From positions 319,501 through 383,500 of the forward strand of contig JAQGDQ010000028.1 of assembly GCA_030141605.1 (NCBI GenBank): a stretch of 64,000 nucleotides of DNA, in the 5' to 3' direction. Below, piece by piece: positions 46,130-57,140 of this stretch. How positions within the stretch are numbered: position 1 is the stretch's first letter; the number at the start of each line of letters is the position of its first letter. The stretch is from Tubiluchus corallicola (lineage: Eukaryota; Priapulida; Priapulimorpha; Priapulimorphida; Tubiluchidae). The translations under genes were made by a program, and so were the position numbers. A model generated the notes under the pieces. That model saw only the letters and a list, made by a program, of their open reading frames with translations, made no database searches and was not told where the DNA came from.

Positions 46130-48320
46130 GTTATATTAATTACAAAAAATAACAGTTATTCGTGAGCAAATGTGGTATTTCCATCGATGGTGATTGTACA
46201 TCATCACACACAATGCAAAATGCTATTACCGTGTATGCCTATAAGGCTTTAAATTTGCTTACTGTCTAACATCTGTTTAAGACTGCCTGCTTGTTATTAT
46301 TGAACATAATTCATAGCTGCTGTAGGCACATTCAGTTGTGAAGATTTTCTAACAAATTTTTGAATCATTAATAAAAAACGGTCTCGCAATACTGACAATA
46401 TTACTTTTTTTATTCTGGAGTAAAAACACTAATAATTTGTTTAAAAATTGTGCAGAGAATGTACACTGTTTCTTACATTTTAATGAAAAGAACGCATGTA
46501 GTTAAAGTGCTAAATTATTCGAATCTCTAATTTTAGGTTCCATCGAAAACCTAATCGAAAAACATTGGAAAAAATTGAAACTAAATTGAATCGAATTCAA
46601 ACTAAAAGGCTCGTTCGAATCGAATTTGAATGTTTGATGCTGTCTCCTAAATATTTACGTCACAAGTAATTGAAGTCAATGTGGATTGTATAGTTTATCT
46701 TGAAATTTTCTATTAATATAGTCATTTCATTCTGTCAAGTTGCTACTTGAAACTGAAAAAATTCTTAAATCTTGTCAAGTCTTGTAGTATTTTATGACAC
46801 AAAAGGGGGACAAAGACACTCATTTACAGTCGTTTATCAACTAACATTTGCGGTTGCCTTAAAAACTCACACACAGTATGCGTAATTATGGTAAATGCAC
46901 AAAAACCACCCAAATCCACGCAACACCTCATGAACTAAAATTCCATTGACTTACTCGCATTATAGTAATTAGATTTGGGTTATTTGAAATTAATTTCACA
47001 ATTTTTAAACAAGTCGATAATACATTTCTTAGTAAATTTTATAAATATATTTAAGCTGCACTCTCTTTCTCATCATCTTCTTTTTCTTCTTCTATTGCTC
47101 TAAACATCTATTGCAAACACCAAGTCTCTGTCTCTTATTAGAGAACGCTACTGTTTCCTGTCAGTAGCTAAAGTTTTCTACATTAATTTTTGATGTTCAA
47201 GTTACTTTTGGTTTTCTCGGGACATGTTTAGTGCCTCGTTTAATACTAATCTTACAGTTGTTGTTATTGGCAATCTCGTGAGATGTCCTACCCATTTTAG
47301 CCTTCTGATTCTAATTTATTACAATCTCTGCCAGAACATAATTATTCTTTTGTTTTTCTTGGTGTCGTGATGGTAAGCAGAAATACCTTACATTACGCTT
47401 GAGTTATAAATGCTTTAGTGAAGATTTCCGATTTTGCTTGCCGCGAAATATCTTAAGTGGCGGCTGTAGCCCAAACACTTCAAAAACAGTATAACATATA
47501 AGTGACGTTTTGAATAAGTGCGTAATTAAATTGCAAAACTACTATATAACATGATGTTTCAGCAATTTCCGTTACTAATTAACAGTTTTTGTGAAATACT
47601 GTCGACCAGCTAGACTAGATTAGCAGGTCTTTCGTGCTTTCGCCTTTTCGAGTTTTTGCGAAGATACGGACTTTAGCAAAGGCAAGTCCTTGAGTAATCG
47701 AGTAATAGTTTTGTCAGTATTCGTACAGAAACAGGTTTGCCGTCCCGTCAGTTATCTAGAGTATAGAATATCTTATTTTCTCCAATGTCATTTACAGGAA
47801 AAATGTTTGAAATAATAAGGTAAATACAATTATGGTGGGAAGAACAAGGCCATCTAATTGCCTTCACAGGTGTCTTATATATGAGGTGGCGCCACCGGCG
47901 GTGGAAGAAGGCAGTGTTTTTTGGCTCTGCGAAAATTGAATGATATTTCGGTGTTTACTTTGCATCCTGCAGCAATTTTAAGATTAGTTGAAAACTAATG
48001 AGTTGAACTTACGTTGTTCTGAGGAATACCTGCATACGTATATTTTGCTACAAATTGATGTGGTGACGTACGACGTGAGGTTATCACTCGCTATGGAAAT
48101 ATTTGTTCACGATGTACAGCATATACGGAACAAGTTCATTAATCAGCTTCGTCATGAGGGATATTCGTTTTTTTTGCCCAACGGATGGCGCAGCCGAGCT
48201 AAACAAGGCACGTGCAATACTTAACTTCTAATATGGGATTCGGACAAGTAACCAGTGTATAAAATCAAACAAACAATTTAGAAACTTGTGTAACCATACA
48301 TAAATTGGTGAGTTCGTTCT
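46130..48320. other. Intergenic stretch
   Basis: No supportable gene. 46545-46640 holds repeated AATCGAA words. The last few hundred bases (from about 47880) may be the 5' part of the LINE that follows, but no boundary is visible. Confidence 0.45.
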
Positions 48321-48323
48321 TAT

Positions 48324-48854
48324 TTGGCTCTTCGTTCACATCAAAAGATTGAGCAACATTATAAATCAAGACTTTCGCACTTGAAATATGGCAGAAATAA
48401 AACCAACAAATCTAGCGGTAGCAGTAAGATAACGCAGCCTTTAAATGACACTGTGTTTCCCAGTTATAGCACGACCAATCAGGCAACTAACTGTACATCA
48501 ATATCAAGTGCAGCCTTCTGTCCTGAATGCACCGTAGAGGTTAGTAATGATGATCAGGCAGTATCTTGTGAGGTTTGTACAAACTGGTACCACATAAAAT
48601 ACACGAAGGTTAACCCAGAGTTATATACTATGATGACCTCTATTGACAATAATCTGCATTGGTATTGCCGCTATTGCAGTGGCTCAGCAGCTGAAATTAG
48701 GAAAGATGTTATCAAATTGCAGGTCAATGTTAAGAAAATTGAAGGCAAGGTTGACACATGTAACCAAAATGTGTTGAAGCTGGAAGAAACATTTTGCAAA
48801 CTTAAAAAACAAACTACTCCTAAATTATCTGCACTTGAAAAGTTGGAGATTTGA
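48324..48854 (+). pseudogene. LINE ORF1, PHD-finger protein
   Basis: The frame contains CPEC, CEVC, WYH and CRYC in PHD-finger order (Cys4-His-Cys3). The Cys expected soon after the His is Tyr (WYHIKYTK), so the finger is probably damaged. A coiled-coil-like stretch follows (IKLQVNVKKIEGKVDTCNQN). No ATG starts the frame, so the 5' end is missing or mutated. In such LINEs ORF1 binds element RNA. Confidence 0.7.
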
Positions 48855-49442
48855 GTGTCGCTCTGGGTCCCAAAGAAGATCTATTTCAGGAATGGGAAGA
48901 ATGGCAAAGCAAAAAAGTGCAAAAAAGCTGTGTTATAACACATGACCTTCATTCTAGTGAAAAGGACGAGAATTGGTATGAAAGCTGGTTCCAAAATGTT
49001 CTTAAAGTCAAAACCAAAGTCAGGGAGGTCACTAGTCTGAGCAAATCAGCTAAGAGTGTACATCAACCTGTCAGAATTAAATTGCAGCACCCAGGACAAA
49101 AATGGGCTATCATCATTTGAAGCATCTACTGCATTTAAAGAGTCTTTGGCCAACATTTATATAAACCCAGATATGACGTGGAAGAAAAGGCATGCAAATA
49201 AAAAACTAATCGATGAGCTCAAAGAAAGGCGATCCAGAGGTGAAAGAGTCAAGATAGCCAAAAATAAAATTGTCCGTATGGAGTTAGCAAAGTCTAGTGC
49301 TGTACTATCTGATTCTGACACGGATGCTGATACCGTTTTAGAGTCTGAAGGAACTACTGTGCCTGTGCCGAACGATTTCTCGCTCACAATCTCAAAGTCT
49401 GTTTTTACCCCAGACGATGCACACTCTCACTCAAGCTGCTGA
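48851..49442 (+). pseudogene. Rest of LINE ORF1, frame-shifted
   Basis: Two overlapping frames (48851-49120 and 49056-49442) carry on the charged, Lys-rich composition. The second contains DMTWKKRHANKKLIDELKER and an Asp/Ser-rich end. They look like the C-terminal half of ORF1 with one frame change. Confidence 0.5.
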
Positions 49443-49499
49443 CAAACAACAGAAGATATGTCTGTAAATAATGTAAATACGATGGCCAGCAAGGCCTAT

Positions 49500-50135
49500 A
49501 ATGTAATTATCAAGAACTTGCGTATGTCGTGTACGAATATTGATTGTCTAACCAACAAATTTGATGAGTGCTGTTTACGTCCTTGATCCAGATATTATGT
49601 TTTTATCTGAAATCAACTTAAAGAATTCAATTTATGCCTTAACAGCAAGTGCACTTGTACTTCCTCATTATGACTGTTTTCCAGAACTTTGCGGCAGAGG
49701 GATAACACTTTATGTTAAAGAGGCGCATCATGCTGTATCTGTCAGTTACCCTTCATCTATATATAAATTTTCACAGTGGATTCTTATCAAGCAGGCAAGA
49801 GGGCAAAGTATACAGTATGCAACAACTGTCTTCTAGAACCAATGTTCTACAATGATAATCGCTCAGAGTCACACGTAGTTTGTTGTAGGGATTTTAACCT
49901 TTGTGGAATAAATTCGGATAGTTGGTCAACTAATGCACCAGAAGGATGTCTGATGGATCTTTTTCTGGAGAAACTAAGAGACTCATACCTCGAACAGTTG
50001 GTGACATTTCCTACCAGATTCCGCATTAACCAAGAGCCTGGTATTTCAGATTTTGTGTTAGTGAAAGACTCCAACAGCATTCAGAATTTACACTCTCTGC
50101 CTCCCATTTGCAAAGCGACCACATTGTGTTGATGT
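49500..50135 (+). pseudogene. LINE ORF2 endonuclease domain, broken
   Basis: Pieces in three frames align to an apurinic-like endonuclease: NIDCLTNKFDECCL (near 49540), PDIMFLSEINL (near 49585) with the metal-binding Glu, GRGITLYVKE (near 49691), and DFNLCGINSDSW followed by PTRFRINQEPGISDFVLV (49890-50070). The expected GDFN reads RDFN. These domains nick target DNA to start reverse transcription. Confidence 0.75.
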
Positions 50136-50689
50136 TTGACATTGCAGTACATAGGTCAGCAGCAAAGTGTAGCATAACAAAATACAATTATACTACAGAG
50201 CAGATTTTTTGTCTATTTTACAAGCACTAGCTGAACTGAACTGGATTTCCCTATTTCAGAACAAATCAGCAGCAGAATGTTGTTATGAATTGGAGAATAC
50301 TATCCAGCATCTTATCACATTGCACGTACCAAAAAGCAGTGTTATTAAAGTGAAGGCAAAACCTAAATGAATGACACAAGAAGTTTTACACAAAATCAAG
50401 AAAAAGGAGACATTATGGAATAGGTACCAACGTAGCATTGTAGCATTACGAAATAAGTAATTGCTGCTGTAAGGCAAGCCAAACGTAATTTTGACAGGAC
50501 TGGGTGAGAAGTTCCAAGATTTCTGTGCCTATGTCAACTCGAACATTAAGTGTAAAGAGCATGTTGCACCCTTACTCAAACAAAATGACAGCCTACCAGT
50601 ATCAGGTGAAGATAAAGCTCAGGTCCTAAACGATTTCTTTTGCTCTGTCCTTTTCCTCCCCTGAAAGAGGACACAACTCAACTTGCAGA

Positions 50690-50990
50690 TGTTGAATTAC
50701 CTGCAGTGCAGTGTCGCCAGTTAAATACTGTTTTAACTACCGAAGATGACCTGCACAAACATATAAACAAACTCAATGAAAACAAGTCCATGGGACCTGA
50801 TGAGATCCATCCAATGCTACCGAAGATGACTGGTACAAACAAATAAAGAAACTCTATGAAAACAAGTCCATGGGACCTGATGAGATCCATCCGATGCTAC
50901 CGAAGATGACCTGCACAAACAAATAAAGAAACTCAATGAAAACAAGTCCATGGGACCTGATGAGATTCATCCGGTTGTGATTAAAAAATG
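50690..50990 (+). pseudogene. LINE reverse transcriptase N-terminal fragment
   Basis: LNENKSMGPDEIHP is the conserved first block of LINE reverse transcriptases (KSxGPDxIxP). It occurs three times because of an 80-bp tandem triplication. The later blocks, including the catalytic Asp pair, are absent. Confidence 0.75.
50741..50973 (+). repeat. 80-bp tandem repeat, 2.9 copies, within LINE
   Basis: CGAAGATGAC starts units at 50741, 50821 and 50901, exactly 80 bp apart. Each contains AACAAGTCCATGGGACCTGA. Units differ by only a few bases. Because 80 is not a multiple of 3, each unit shifts the reading frame. Confidence 0.95.
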
Positions 50991-51002
50991 TGATCCACAT
51001 CA

Positions 51003-51377
51003 GTGATTATAATGAGCAAAAGCATGTATGACAGTGTCATCTGTGCCTCTTGGACACAAACTTTTAGAATTCTACATAGTATTGACAAAACACACATGGA
51101 TGATTATGTTACAAGATTATGCCAACAACAAGAGCAGCAGACAAGAGGTCATTCATACAAATTACTCAAGCATTTTATTCAGGGCAGTTGGTCAAAACAC
51201 CAGCATGTATTTTCGTTTAGGGTTGTCGATCCATGGAACAAGCTTCCAGCAAATGTAGTTGAGACAACAAACATTGAGCAATTTAAGGTACATCTTCACA
51301 AGCACTGGCAGCAGAATGCATCAAAATTCATAGATCCTGTGTTACCTCAATGGGAACAAAATGTTCTGATGGCATGA
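51003..51377 (+). pseudogene. LINE ORF2 C-terminal region
   Basis: The frame includes TRGHSYKLLKHF and FSFRVVDPWNKLPANVVE, followed by an FKVHLHKHW block, the typical end of CR1/L2-like ORF2 (RVVDPWNxLP...FKxxLxKHW). It stops with TGA at 51375-51377. Confidence 0.8.
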
Positions 51378-51405
51378 CCTTCCACTATCTGCGGTGGAAG
51401 GTCAT
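51374..51405 (+). other. Perfect 12-bp hairpin at LINE 3' UTR start
   Basis: ATGACCTTCCAC (51374-51385), an 8-base loop, then GTGGAAGGTCAT (51394-51405). The ORF2 stop codon lies inside the left arm. Some LINEs use a 3' stem-loop as the recognition site of their reverse transcriptase; that role is inferred here. Confidence 0.8.
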
Positions 51406-52233
51406 ACATTTAAAATTTCAGTTTAAGCTAATTCAGTATAGCATTTATGCTAATACCCCCGTCTCTGTATTATGGATTATACAAGTATCAGTTTTAATAA
51501 ATAAATACAGAAGGTGATATACTGTAGGTAACAAAAACAATAAAGGGAGAAACAGTACTATAGTTGTCAATAAACACAACAAAAATAAGTAAATAAAAAA
51601 TTTATTGCATAAAGTGATATACCTAAGCAAAAAGAACACGGTCTGGAGAACGACAATAAAAAATCTAGCAACAAAGTAAACCAACGAGTACTTGCAAATA
51701 AATAGCATAGACGTAGACTTTTATTTTCTCCAATAATGTCACAAATATTCCATTTTACAAAATATTTTGCTTTATCTAAGGAGATGGTGTGAGGAAAGAC
51801 CATAGGTCATCTGTTCAGTCACCCCTTATAAATTAATGTTGTAATATCAGAAAAAGATTATGATGGCACTGGCTGCAACTTTACTTAACATACATGAATC
51901 TAATGATCAAAGTCAACCAATAAACAAAAGCAAAAATGTAAAACAAACATGACAAAAAGTAAAATAATAAGCATTCCAGCAGTTTAGCAATGGCAACTTT
52001 GTTATATCATTGTAATTGAACAGAAACAGTTCTTGTCGATAAAAACAAAACAAAAATCGGTAAGTAAGACTGTAAAGTATTAGCTTAATTGAATAGAGAA
52101 ATCGAACCTTGAATTTATTGCAAATAAAAATAACAAAGGCAAATACAGTAATACAATAAAATGTTTTTATTGAACAAGTACGTGAAATAAATTTTTGTGG
52201 GTTATATTATACGTGAACACTCAGACTAGTAAT

Positions 52234-52334
52234 TGTAACATATAGTCATAAATGTAGAACCTTGTACTAAAAGGTTACCCATGTTACTCGTAGATCCTCG
52301 TGGTAATAAACACATCATTTATGCATATCTGACA
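52234..52334 (+). repeat. 5' LTR (101 bp)
   Basis: TG...CA termini and an AATAAA at 52305-52310 that may serve as the element's polyadenylation signal. 101 bp is very short for an LTR. Confidence 0.95.
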
Positions 52335-52349
52335 TGGTGTCAGAAGTGG
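52335..52349 (+). other. Primer-binding site, tRNA-Leu-like
   Basis: TGGTGTCAGAAGTGG follows the LTR with no gap. It is complementary, apart from one base, to the 3' end of animal tRNA-Leu of the type starting GTCAGGA and ending with CCACTCCTGACACCA, so that tRNA is the likely primer. Confidence 0.7.
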
Positions 52350-52417
52350 AAATTTAAAAAAAAGGTGAAACAAAGCCTAGGTTAAAAATAAAAACCTTTT
52401 TGTATGTGAGCTTGAAG

Positions 52418-52996
52418 ATGGGCGACCACGATAAACCGTCCATGAACTGGCGAGCACAAAATTTGGATAAAGAATGGAAAAGGTTTAAACAGCATTGTAG
52501 CTTTACGTTTAACGGACCACTGTCTCAGAAAACAGAGATTGAAAAGGTCAACTACCTTATGACGTATATCGGAGATAAAGGTAGAGAAGTCTATAGCACT
52601 TTTAATTTTGCGCCAGCAACAGTGGAAGGCGGTAACCAAATTCCCCCAGAAAACCATACACTCTAGGGTGTCTGTGCTAAATTTGACGCCTATATAGCTC
52701 CAAAAAGAAATGAAATAAGAGCTACAGTAGCGTTTGCACATAGAAAGCAAGAACAGAATGAAAGATTTGATGATTTTGTTACATCACTAAGAATTCTAGT
52801 TAAAAACTGTGGTTTTGATGCACTAGAAGAAAGAATGTTACGTGATACCATTGTGTTGAGGTGCAAAGAATCTACAGTACAAGAAAAATGTCTTGATAAA
52901 GGAGACGAACTCACTCTAGATATGGCCATTGGCATAGGACAAAATTATGAAATAGCACAAGATAGTATGAAAGCTAATCGGTGCAGGGTGGGATGA
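52418..52996 (+). pseudogene. gag-like capsid region, interrupted
   Basis: ATG at 52418 opens a frame starting MGDHDKPSMNW. A TAG at 52664-52666 interrupts it, after which the same frame stays open to a TGA at 52994-52996. The part after the stop (FDDFVTSLRILVKNCGF) resembles the gag region of invertebrate gypsy-like elements. The zinc knuckles are in the next frame. Confidence 0.75.
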
Positions 52997-55103
52997 AGAT
53001 AGTAAAATTCACAGTGTGCGTCCCAAACAGAAATCTAAATCAAGATCTACCTACACTATGAAATCCAAATTTCATGCTAAAACTAAATTTCATGACCAAC
53101 AACAGTTGCCTAGTAAGAAAGAGTGCCATCGATGTGGTTATGGAATACACTTTAAATCACAATGCCCTGCTGTTCATCAGACTTGCAGCAAATGCAAAAA
53201 GAAAGGTCATTTTGCAAGCAAATGTAGAAACAACGGCATAAATATTGTCGAAGACATAGTCTCATCAGATAGTGATGCAAATGGAGATGTTTTCGAAATG
53301 ATTAAAACTGTTAATAGTGCAGTTGGAGACACCGAAGATTGGTATGCAACAGTGACAATAGCAAACCGTAAAGTGCAAGTCCAAATAGATACTGGTGCAG
53401 CACAGTGTCTTTTGCCATGGAAATTAGTAAAAACTATGACTTGTCGCAACAATCTAGTTAAGACTAATAAAAAGTTTCAATCATATACTGGACATAAAAT
53501 TGATGTGATAGGGTGTGTAAAACTGGCTACAAGCTACAAGAAAAAGCAAGTAGATATTAAGTACTATGTGGTTGACATGGACCAAACACCTATTTTCTCA
53601 GGTAAAGCTAGTGCTAAGTTGGGACTAATAGAACGCATTAAAAAGGTGCAAGAAGTGTACCCTAAGCAACAAGGCATGCAAGAAAAGTTTCCTGAACTAA
53701 TGAAAACTACTGGAACTTTACCAGGTACTTATTCACTAAAGATAGATCCTAATTGTAAACCTGTTGTGCATGGTCCAAGGAGATATTCTGCACACTTACT
53801 GCCAAAAATTAAAGAAAAACTGAAGGAAATGGAAAAAGAAGGACATATTGCCAAAGTCACACAGCCAACTGACTGGGTAAGTTCCATGCAAGCAGTGGTG
53901 AAGAATGACAAAGTTCGCATTTGTCTTTATCCTTCAGATCTGAATAAAGCCATTCAAAGGGAAAATTACCCAATTCCTACTGTAGAGGAAGTATCTTCAA
54001 TACCCGATGCAAAAGTATTTTCTGTTGTGGATGCAAAGTCGGGCTATCTCCAAATTCCTTTGGATTATGAATCCAGTCTTTTGACCACAATGAATACACC
54101 ATTAGGAAGATATAGATGGTTGAAGCTTCCTTTTGGTATTAAGTCAGCACCGGAAATTTATCAAAGAATTATGGATAAAATGGTTGAAGATATTGATGGA
54201 GCACGTGCAATCATGGATGATGTCATAGTAGCTGGTACAGACAATGAACATCATGACCAAACTATGAAAAAACTAGTGAATCGAGCAATGGAATGGAATC
54301 TAAAATTAAATTTTGATAAATGCCAGTACAGAAAAGCTGAAGTTAAGTATGTCGGTCATGTGGTTGGTGCTACAGGAGTAAAAGCAGATCCAGGTAAAGT
54401 TAGAGCAGTACAAGAAATGCCTGCACCCACATGCAAGGAAGATGTACGACGATTTCTAGGTTTTATGCAGTATCTAGGAAAGTTTATTCCTAAACTAAGT
54501 GAAATAAATGCACCACTAAGGGAACTAATTAGAGACAAAACTCTGTTTCACTGGGACAAACCTCAAATGGAAAGTTTCCAGAAACTCAAAGATCTGGCAT
54601 GTAAATCTCCAGTGTTGGCACTGTATGATCCCAAAAAGCAGCATGTGATCCAATGTGATGCAAGTAGTTATGCAGTTGGGGATGTTTTGCTGCAAGACGG
54701 TCAACCTGTGGCCTACACATCTAGAACGATGAGTGAAAGAGAACAAAGATATGCACAGATTGAGAAAGAAATGCTGTCCATTGTGCATTGTTGTAGCAAA
54801 TTTCACTACTACGTTTTTGGTAGAGAGATCAGTGTAGAAAATGATCATAAACCATTGTAAACTATTTTTTGCAAGCCATTATCATCAGCACCTATGAGAC
54901 TACAATCTATGCTACTTAAATTACAGCCGTATAATATTAAAATGATGTACAAACCAGGCAAAGAAGTAGTGATAGGTGATATGCTAAGTCGTGCTAACTT
55001 ATCAGATGTAGCTCCAGAAATAGAAACTGTGTATGTTAATATGGTACAGCACATATCAGTGGCACCAGACAGATACAAACAGTTTCAGGAGACATACAGA
55101 TGA
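52971..55103 (+). pseudogene. pol region: zinc knuckles, protease, reverse transcriptase, RNase H
   Basis: The frame is open from 52971. It encodes two CX2CX4HX4C knuckles (CHRCGYGIHFKSQC and CSKCKKKGHFASKC), an aspartic protease with DTGA (53388-53399), a reverse transcriptase with FSVVDAKSGYLQI and the catalytic IMDD (near 54210-54221), and an RNase H (CDASS, EKEML). TAA at 54858-54860 falls within RNase H; the frame then continues to TGA at 55101-55103. Knuckles normally belong to gag, so the frame change near 52971-52996 may be a lesion rather than a programmed shift. Confidence 0.9.
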
Positions 55104-56481
55104 ATTATATGAGTTGTACAAAATGATATTAAATGGTTGGCCAGACACTTGTAAAGAAGTTCCACATTCAGTTAGACCTTTTTGGAAAGACAGAGATAGT
55201 CTTGCTGTGTACGATGGTATGGTCTACAAAGGTCAACGTATTGTAGTTCCGCCAAGCATGAGAAAAAACATGTTGCGTCAAGTGCACAACACTCACATGG
55301 GAATTGTGAAGTGTAAAAAGAAAGCACGTGATTTGTTGTTTTGGCCAGGCATGTCGGCACAAATTGAAGAATTGATTGGTGACTGTGATTTATGCAACAC
55401 ATATCAAAACAATCAAACAAAAGAGCCTTTATGTGCAACTAAGACTCCAGAAGTGCCATGGATGGAGTTAGCGTCTGATTTGTTTGAATGGGAGAAAAAG
55501 CACTACATTGTTACAATGGATTATTTTTCAAAATACATTGAAGTAGATCAGTTGGAAGACATGACTAGCTCGTGTGTTATTGATAAGCTGAAGAATCAGA
55601 TTTGCAGACATGGAATACCAGAAGTCATAAAAACAGATAATGGACCACAGTATAGTTCTGATGAGTTTGATAAGTTTTGTGAAGAGTATGGTATCAGACA
55701 TGTGACTTCTTCGCCAATGTATCCTCAGTCAAATGGACAGTCAGAAAGAGGAGTGCAAATTGTCAAAAGGTTATGGAAGAAATGTGAGGATAAACAGTAT
55801 GCTCTGCTTGATTACCGTACTACACCTTTAAGCTGTGGCTTGTCTCCGTCTCAACTACTAATGTCTAGGAGGCTGAGAACTAAAATACCCACATCAGTTG
55901 AATTGCTAAAACCTCAACCCTATGATATGCGAGATATTCAAAGAAAATTTGAAGAAGAAAAGAACAGACAACAGTTCTACTATGACCAGAAAGCTTGCCA
56001 GGACTTACCAGTTTTAGTTCCTGGAGATCCTGTACGCAAGGCTCCCTTTCCTGGAGCTAATAATAACCAGTGGCTTCCGGCTACAGTTATAGCACATCAT
56101 AATACTCCAAGGTCTTATATTGTGGAGTATAATGGCAAGAAGTATCGGCGAAATTGGAAATTCCTACATTTATCTACTTACCAAGCTAACAGGGAAGGAA
56201 AACAACGTCTTAGTTCCTATCCAACTAGAGGCCAATTGTTTCAGTATGAACTTCCTAAAGCTACTTATATACCTAGGATAAATAATCAAAATTTACCTAT
56301 ACCAGATGTTTCACCTGATAATTTAGAAGAGAAGTCTAATGGAAATCATGTTGCTGAAGAAATGAAAGTTCCTCAGAATGTGAAGTCCAGAAGTCCTAAC
56401 CGCAAGGAATTACCAGAAGAAAAAGTAGTTACTACTAGAAGTGGTCGTGTGTCAAAGCCACCAAAAAGATTTGACTATTAA
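55033..56481 (+). pseudogene. pol region: integrase
   Basis: In a frame shifted relative to the upstream pol, open to TAA at 56479-56481. It has an HHCC zinc-binding part (HNTHMG ... CDLC) and a D,D,E catalytic core (MDYFSKY, KTDNGPQY, NGQSERGVQ). The Arg/Lys-rich C-terminus ends after SGRVSKPPKRFDY, the usual gypsy-like tail. Integrase inserts the cDNA copy. The frame change near 55090-55103 separates it from RNase H. Confidence 0.9.
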
Positions 56482-57023
56482 CTGCAAGTTACTTATGTTT
56501 TCCTGTTCACAAGTTTAAATTTTGTGGATATTGTATTAGCACTTAACTGATTAAGAAGTCAAGTGGTTGTAGACATTTTCATTTTAATTGTGATTTTACT
56601 TGATACATATATAAGCACAAAGTTCTTGTAATTTATTAACCACTATGAGCTACAAAGTTAAGTTAGCTGTTAAATTGGTTTGTCTAAAAGTTCAATTTGT
56701 AACTGTTTGCAGCAGATGTGCATTCATGATTTGTTTGAGTACTTCTGACAGTTATAGTTAAATGAAAATTAAGTTCATTCCATTGTATTGCTGGAATTGT
56801 ACTTTTGTACCATATCATAGCTACTACTGAATTGTAAATTAGAAAGTACCCTCTATTTTATGCCCTATGCTAATCTAAGATTATTCAGAAGTTGAATGTA
56901 GTTAAACTGTGGAAGAAGCTTTGCTGAAGTTTTGTAATTCATACACTTTCGTTTAATGTAGTAGACTTGGAAGTTGACATTCTAAATTCCGTTTTGAGGT
57001 CAATAGGATTGTATCGCTTTGTG
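56482..57023 (+). other. Non-coding 3' part of the LTR element
   Basis: About 540 bp between the integrase stop and the polypurine tract with no open frame of note and no envelope gene. Confidence 0.7.
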
Positions 57024-57034
57024 AAAAAGGGAGA
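57024..57034 (+). other. Polypurine tract
   Basis: AAAAAGGGAGA immediately before the right LTR, the expected plus-strand priming site. Confidence 0.85.
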
Positions 57035-57135
57035 TGTAACATATAGTCATAGATGTAGAACCTTGTACTAAAAGGTTACCCATGTTACTCGTAGATCCTC
57101 GTGGTAATAAACACATCATTTATGCATATCTGACA
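57035..57135 (+). repeat. 3' LTR (101 bp)
   Basis: Identical to the left LTR except for one base (G instead of A at LTR position 18), indicating a young insertion. Confidence 0.95.
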
Positions 57136-57140
57136 GTAAT

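Larger units (their letters stand above)
48324..51500 (+). mobile_element. Decayed CR1/L2-like LINE (non-LTR retrotransposon)
   Basis: In order: an ORF1 with a PHD-type zinc finger (48324-48854), further ORF1-like coding (48851-49442), an endonuclease (about 49500-50135), the beginning of a reverse transcriptase (about 50690-50990) and an ORF2 C-terminal tail (51003-51377), then a 3' UTR with a hairpin. Frameshifts and stops break it repeatedly. The catalytic core of the reverse transcriptase, including the FADD-type motif, is missing between 50990 and 51003, so a large internal deletion is likely. It cannot be autonomous. A PHD-finger ORF1 and this domain order are usual in the CR1/L2 group; the exact clade is not resolved. 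Confidence 0.85.
52229..57140 (+). mobile_element. Ty3/gypsy-type LTR retrotransposon, inactivated
   Basis: Two 101-bp direct repeats (52234-52334 and 57035-57135) begin TGTAAC, end TGACA and differ at one base. GTAAT flanks both ends (52229-52233 and 57136-57140) as a 5-bp target duplication. A primer-binding site directly follows the left LTR and a polypurine tract directly precedes the right one. The order gag, zinc knuckles, protease, reverse transcriptase, RNase H, integrase is that of Ty3/gypsy. There is no envelope gene and no chromodomain is obvious. Coding is broken by stops at 52664 and 54858 and by frame changes near 52971-52996 and 55090-55103, so this copy cannot make its full polyprotein. 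Confidence 0.95.

Noticed and set aside
47988-48224. 78-residue frame 5' of LINE ORF1
   Set aside because: Same frame as ORF1 but separated from it by stops; no similarity recognised, so not added to the element.
56482-57023. Possible envelope gene of the LTR element
   Set aside because: No open frame of useful length and no signal peptide or membrane segment between integrase and the polypurine tract.
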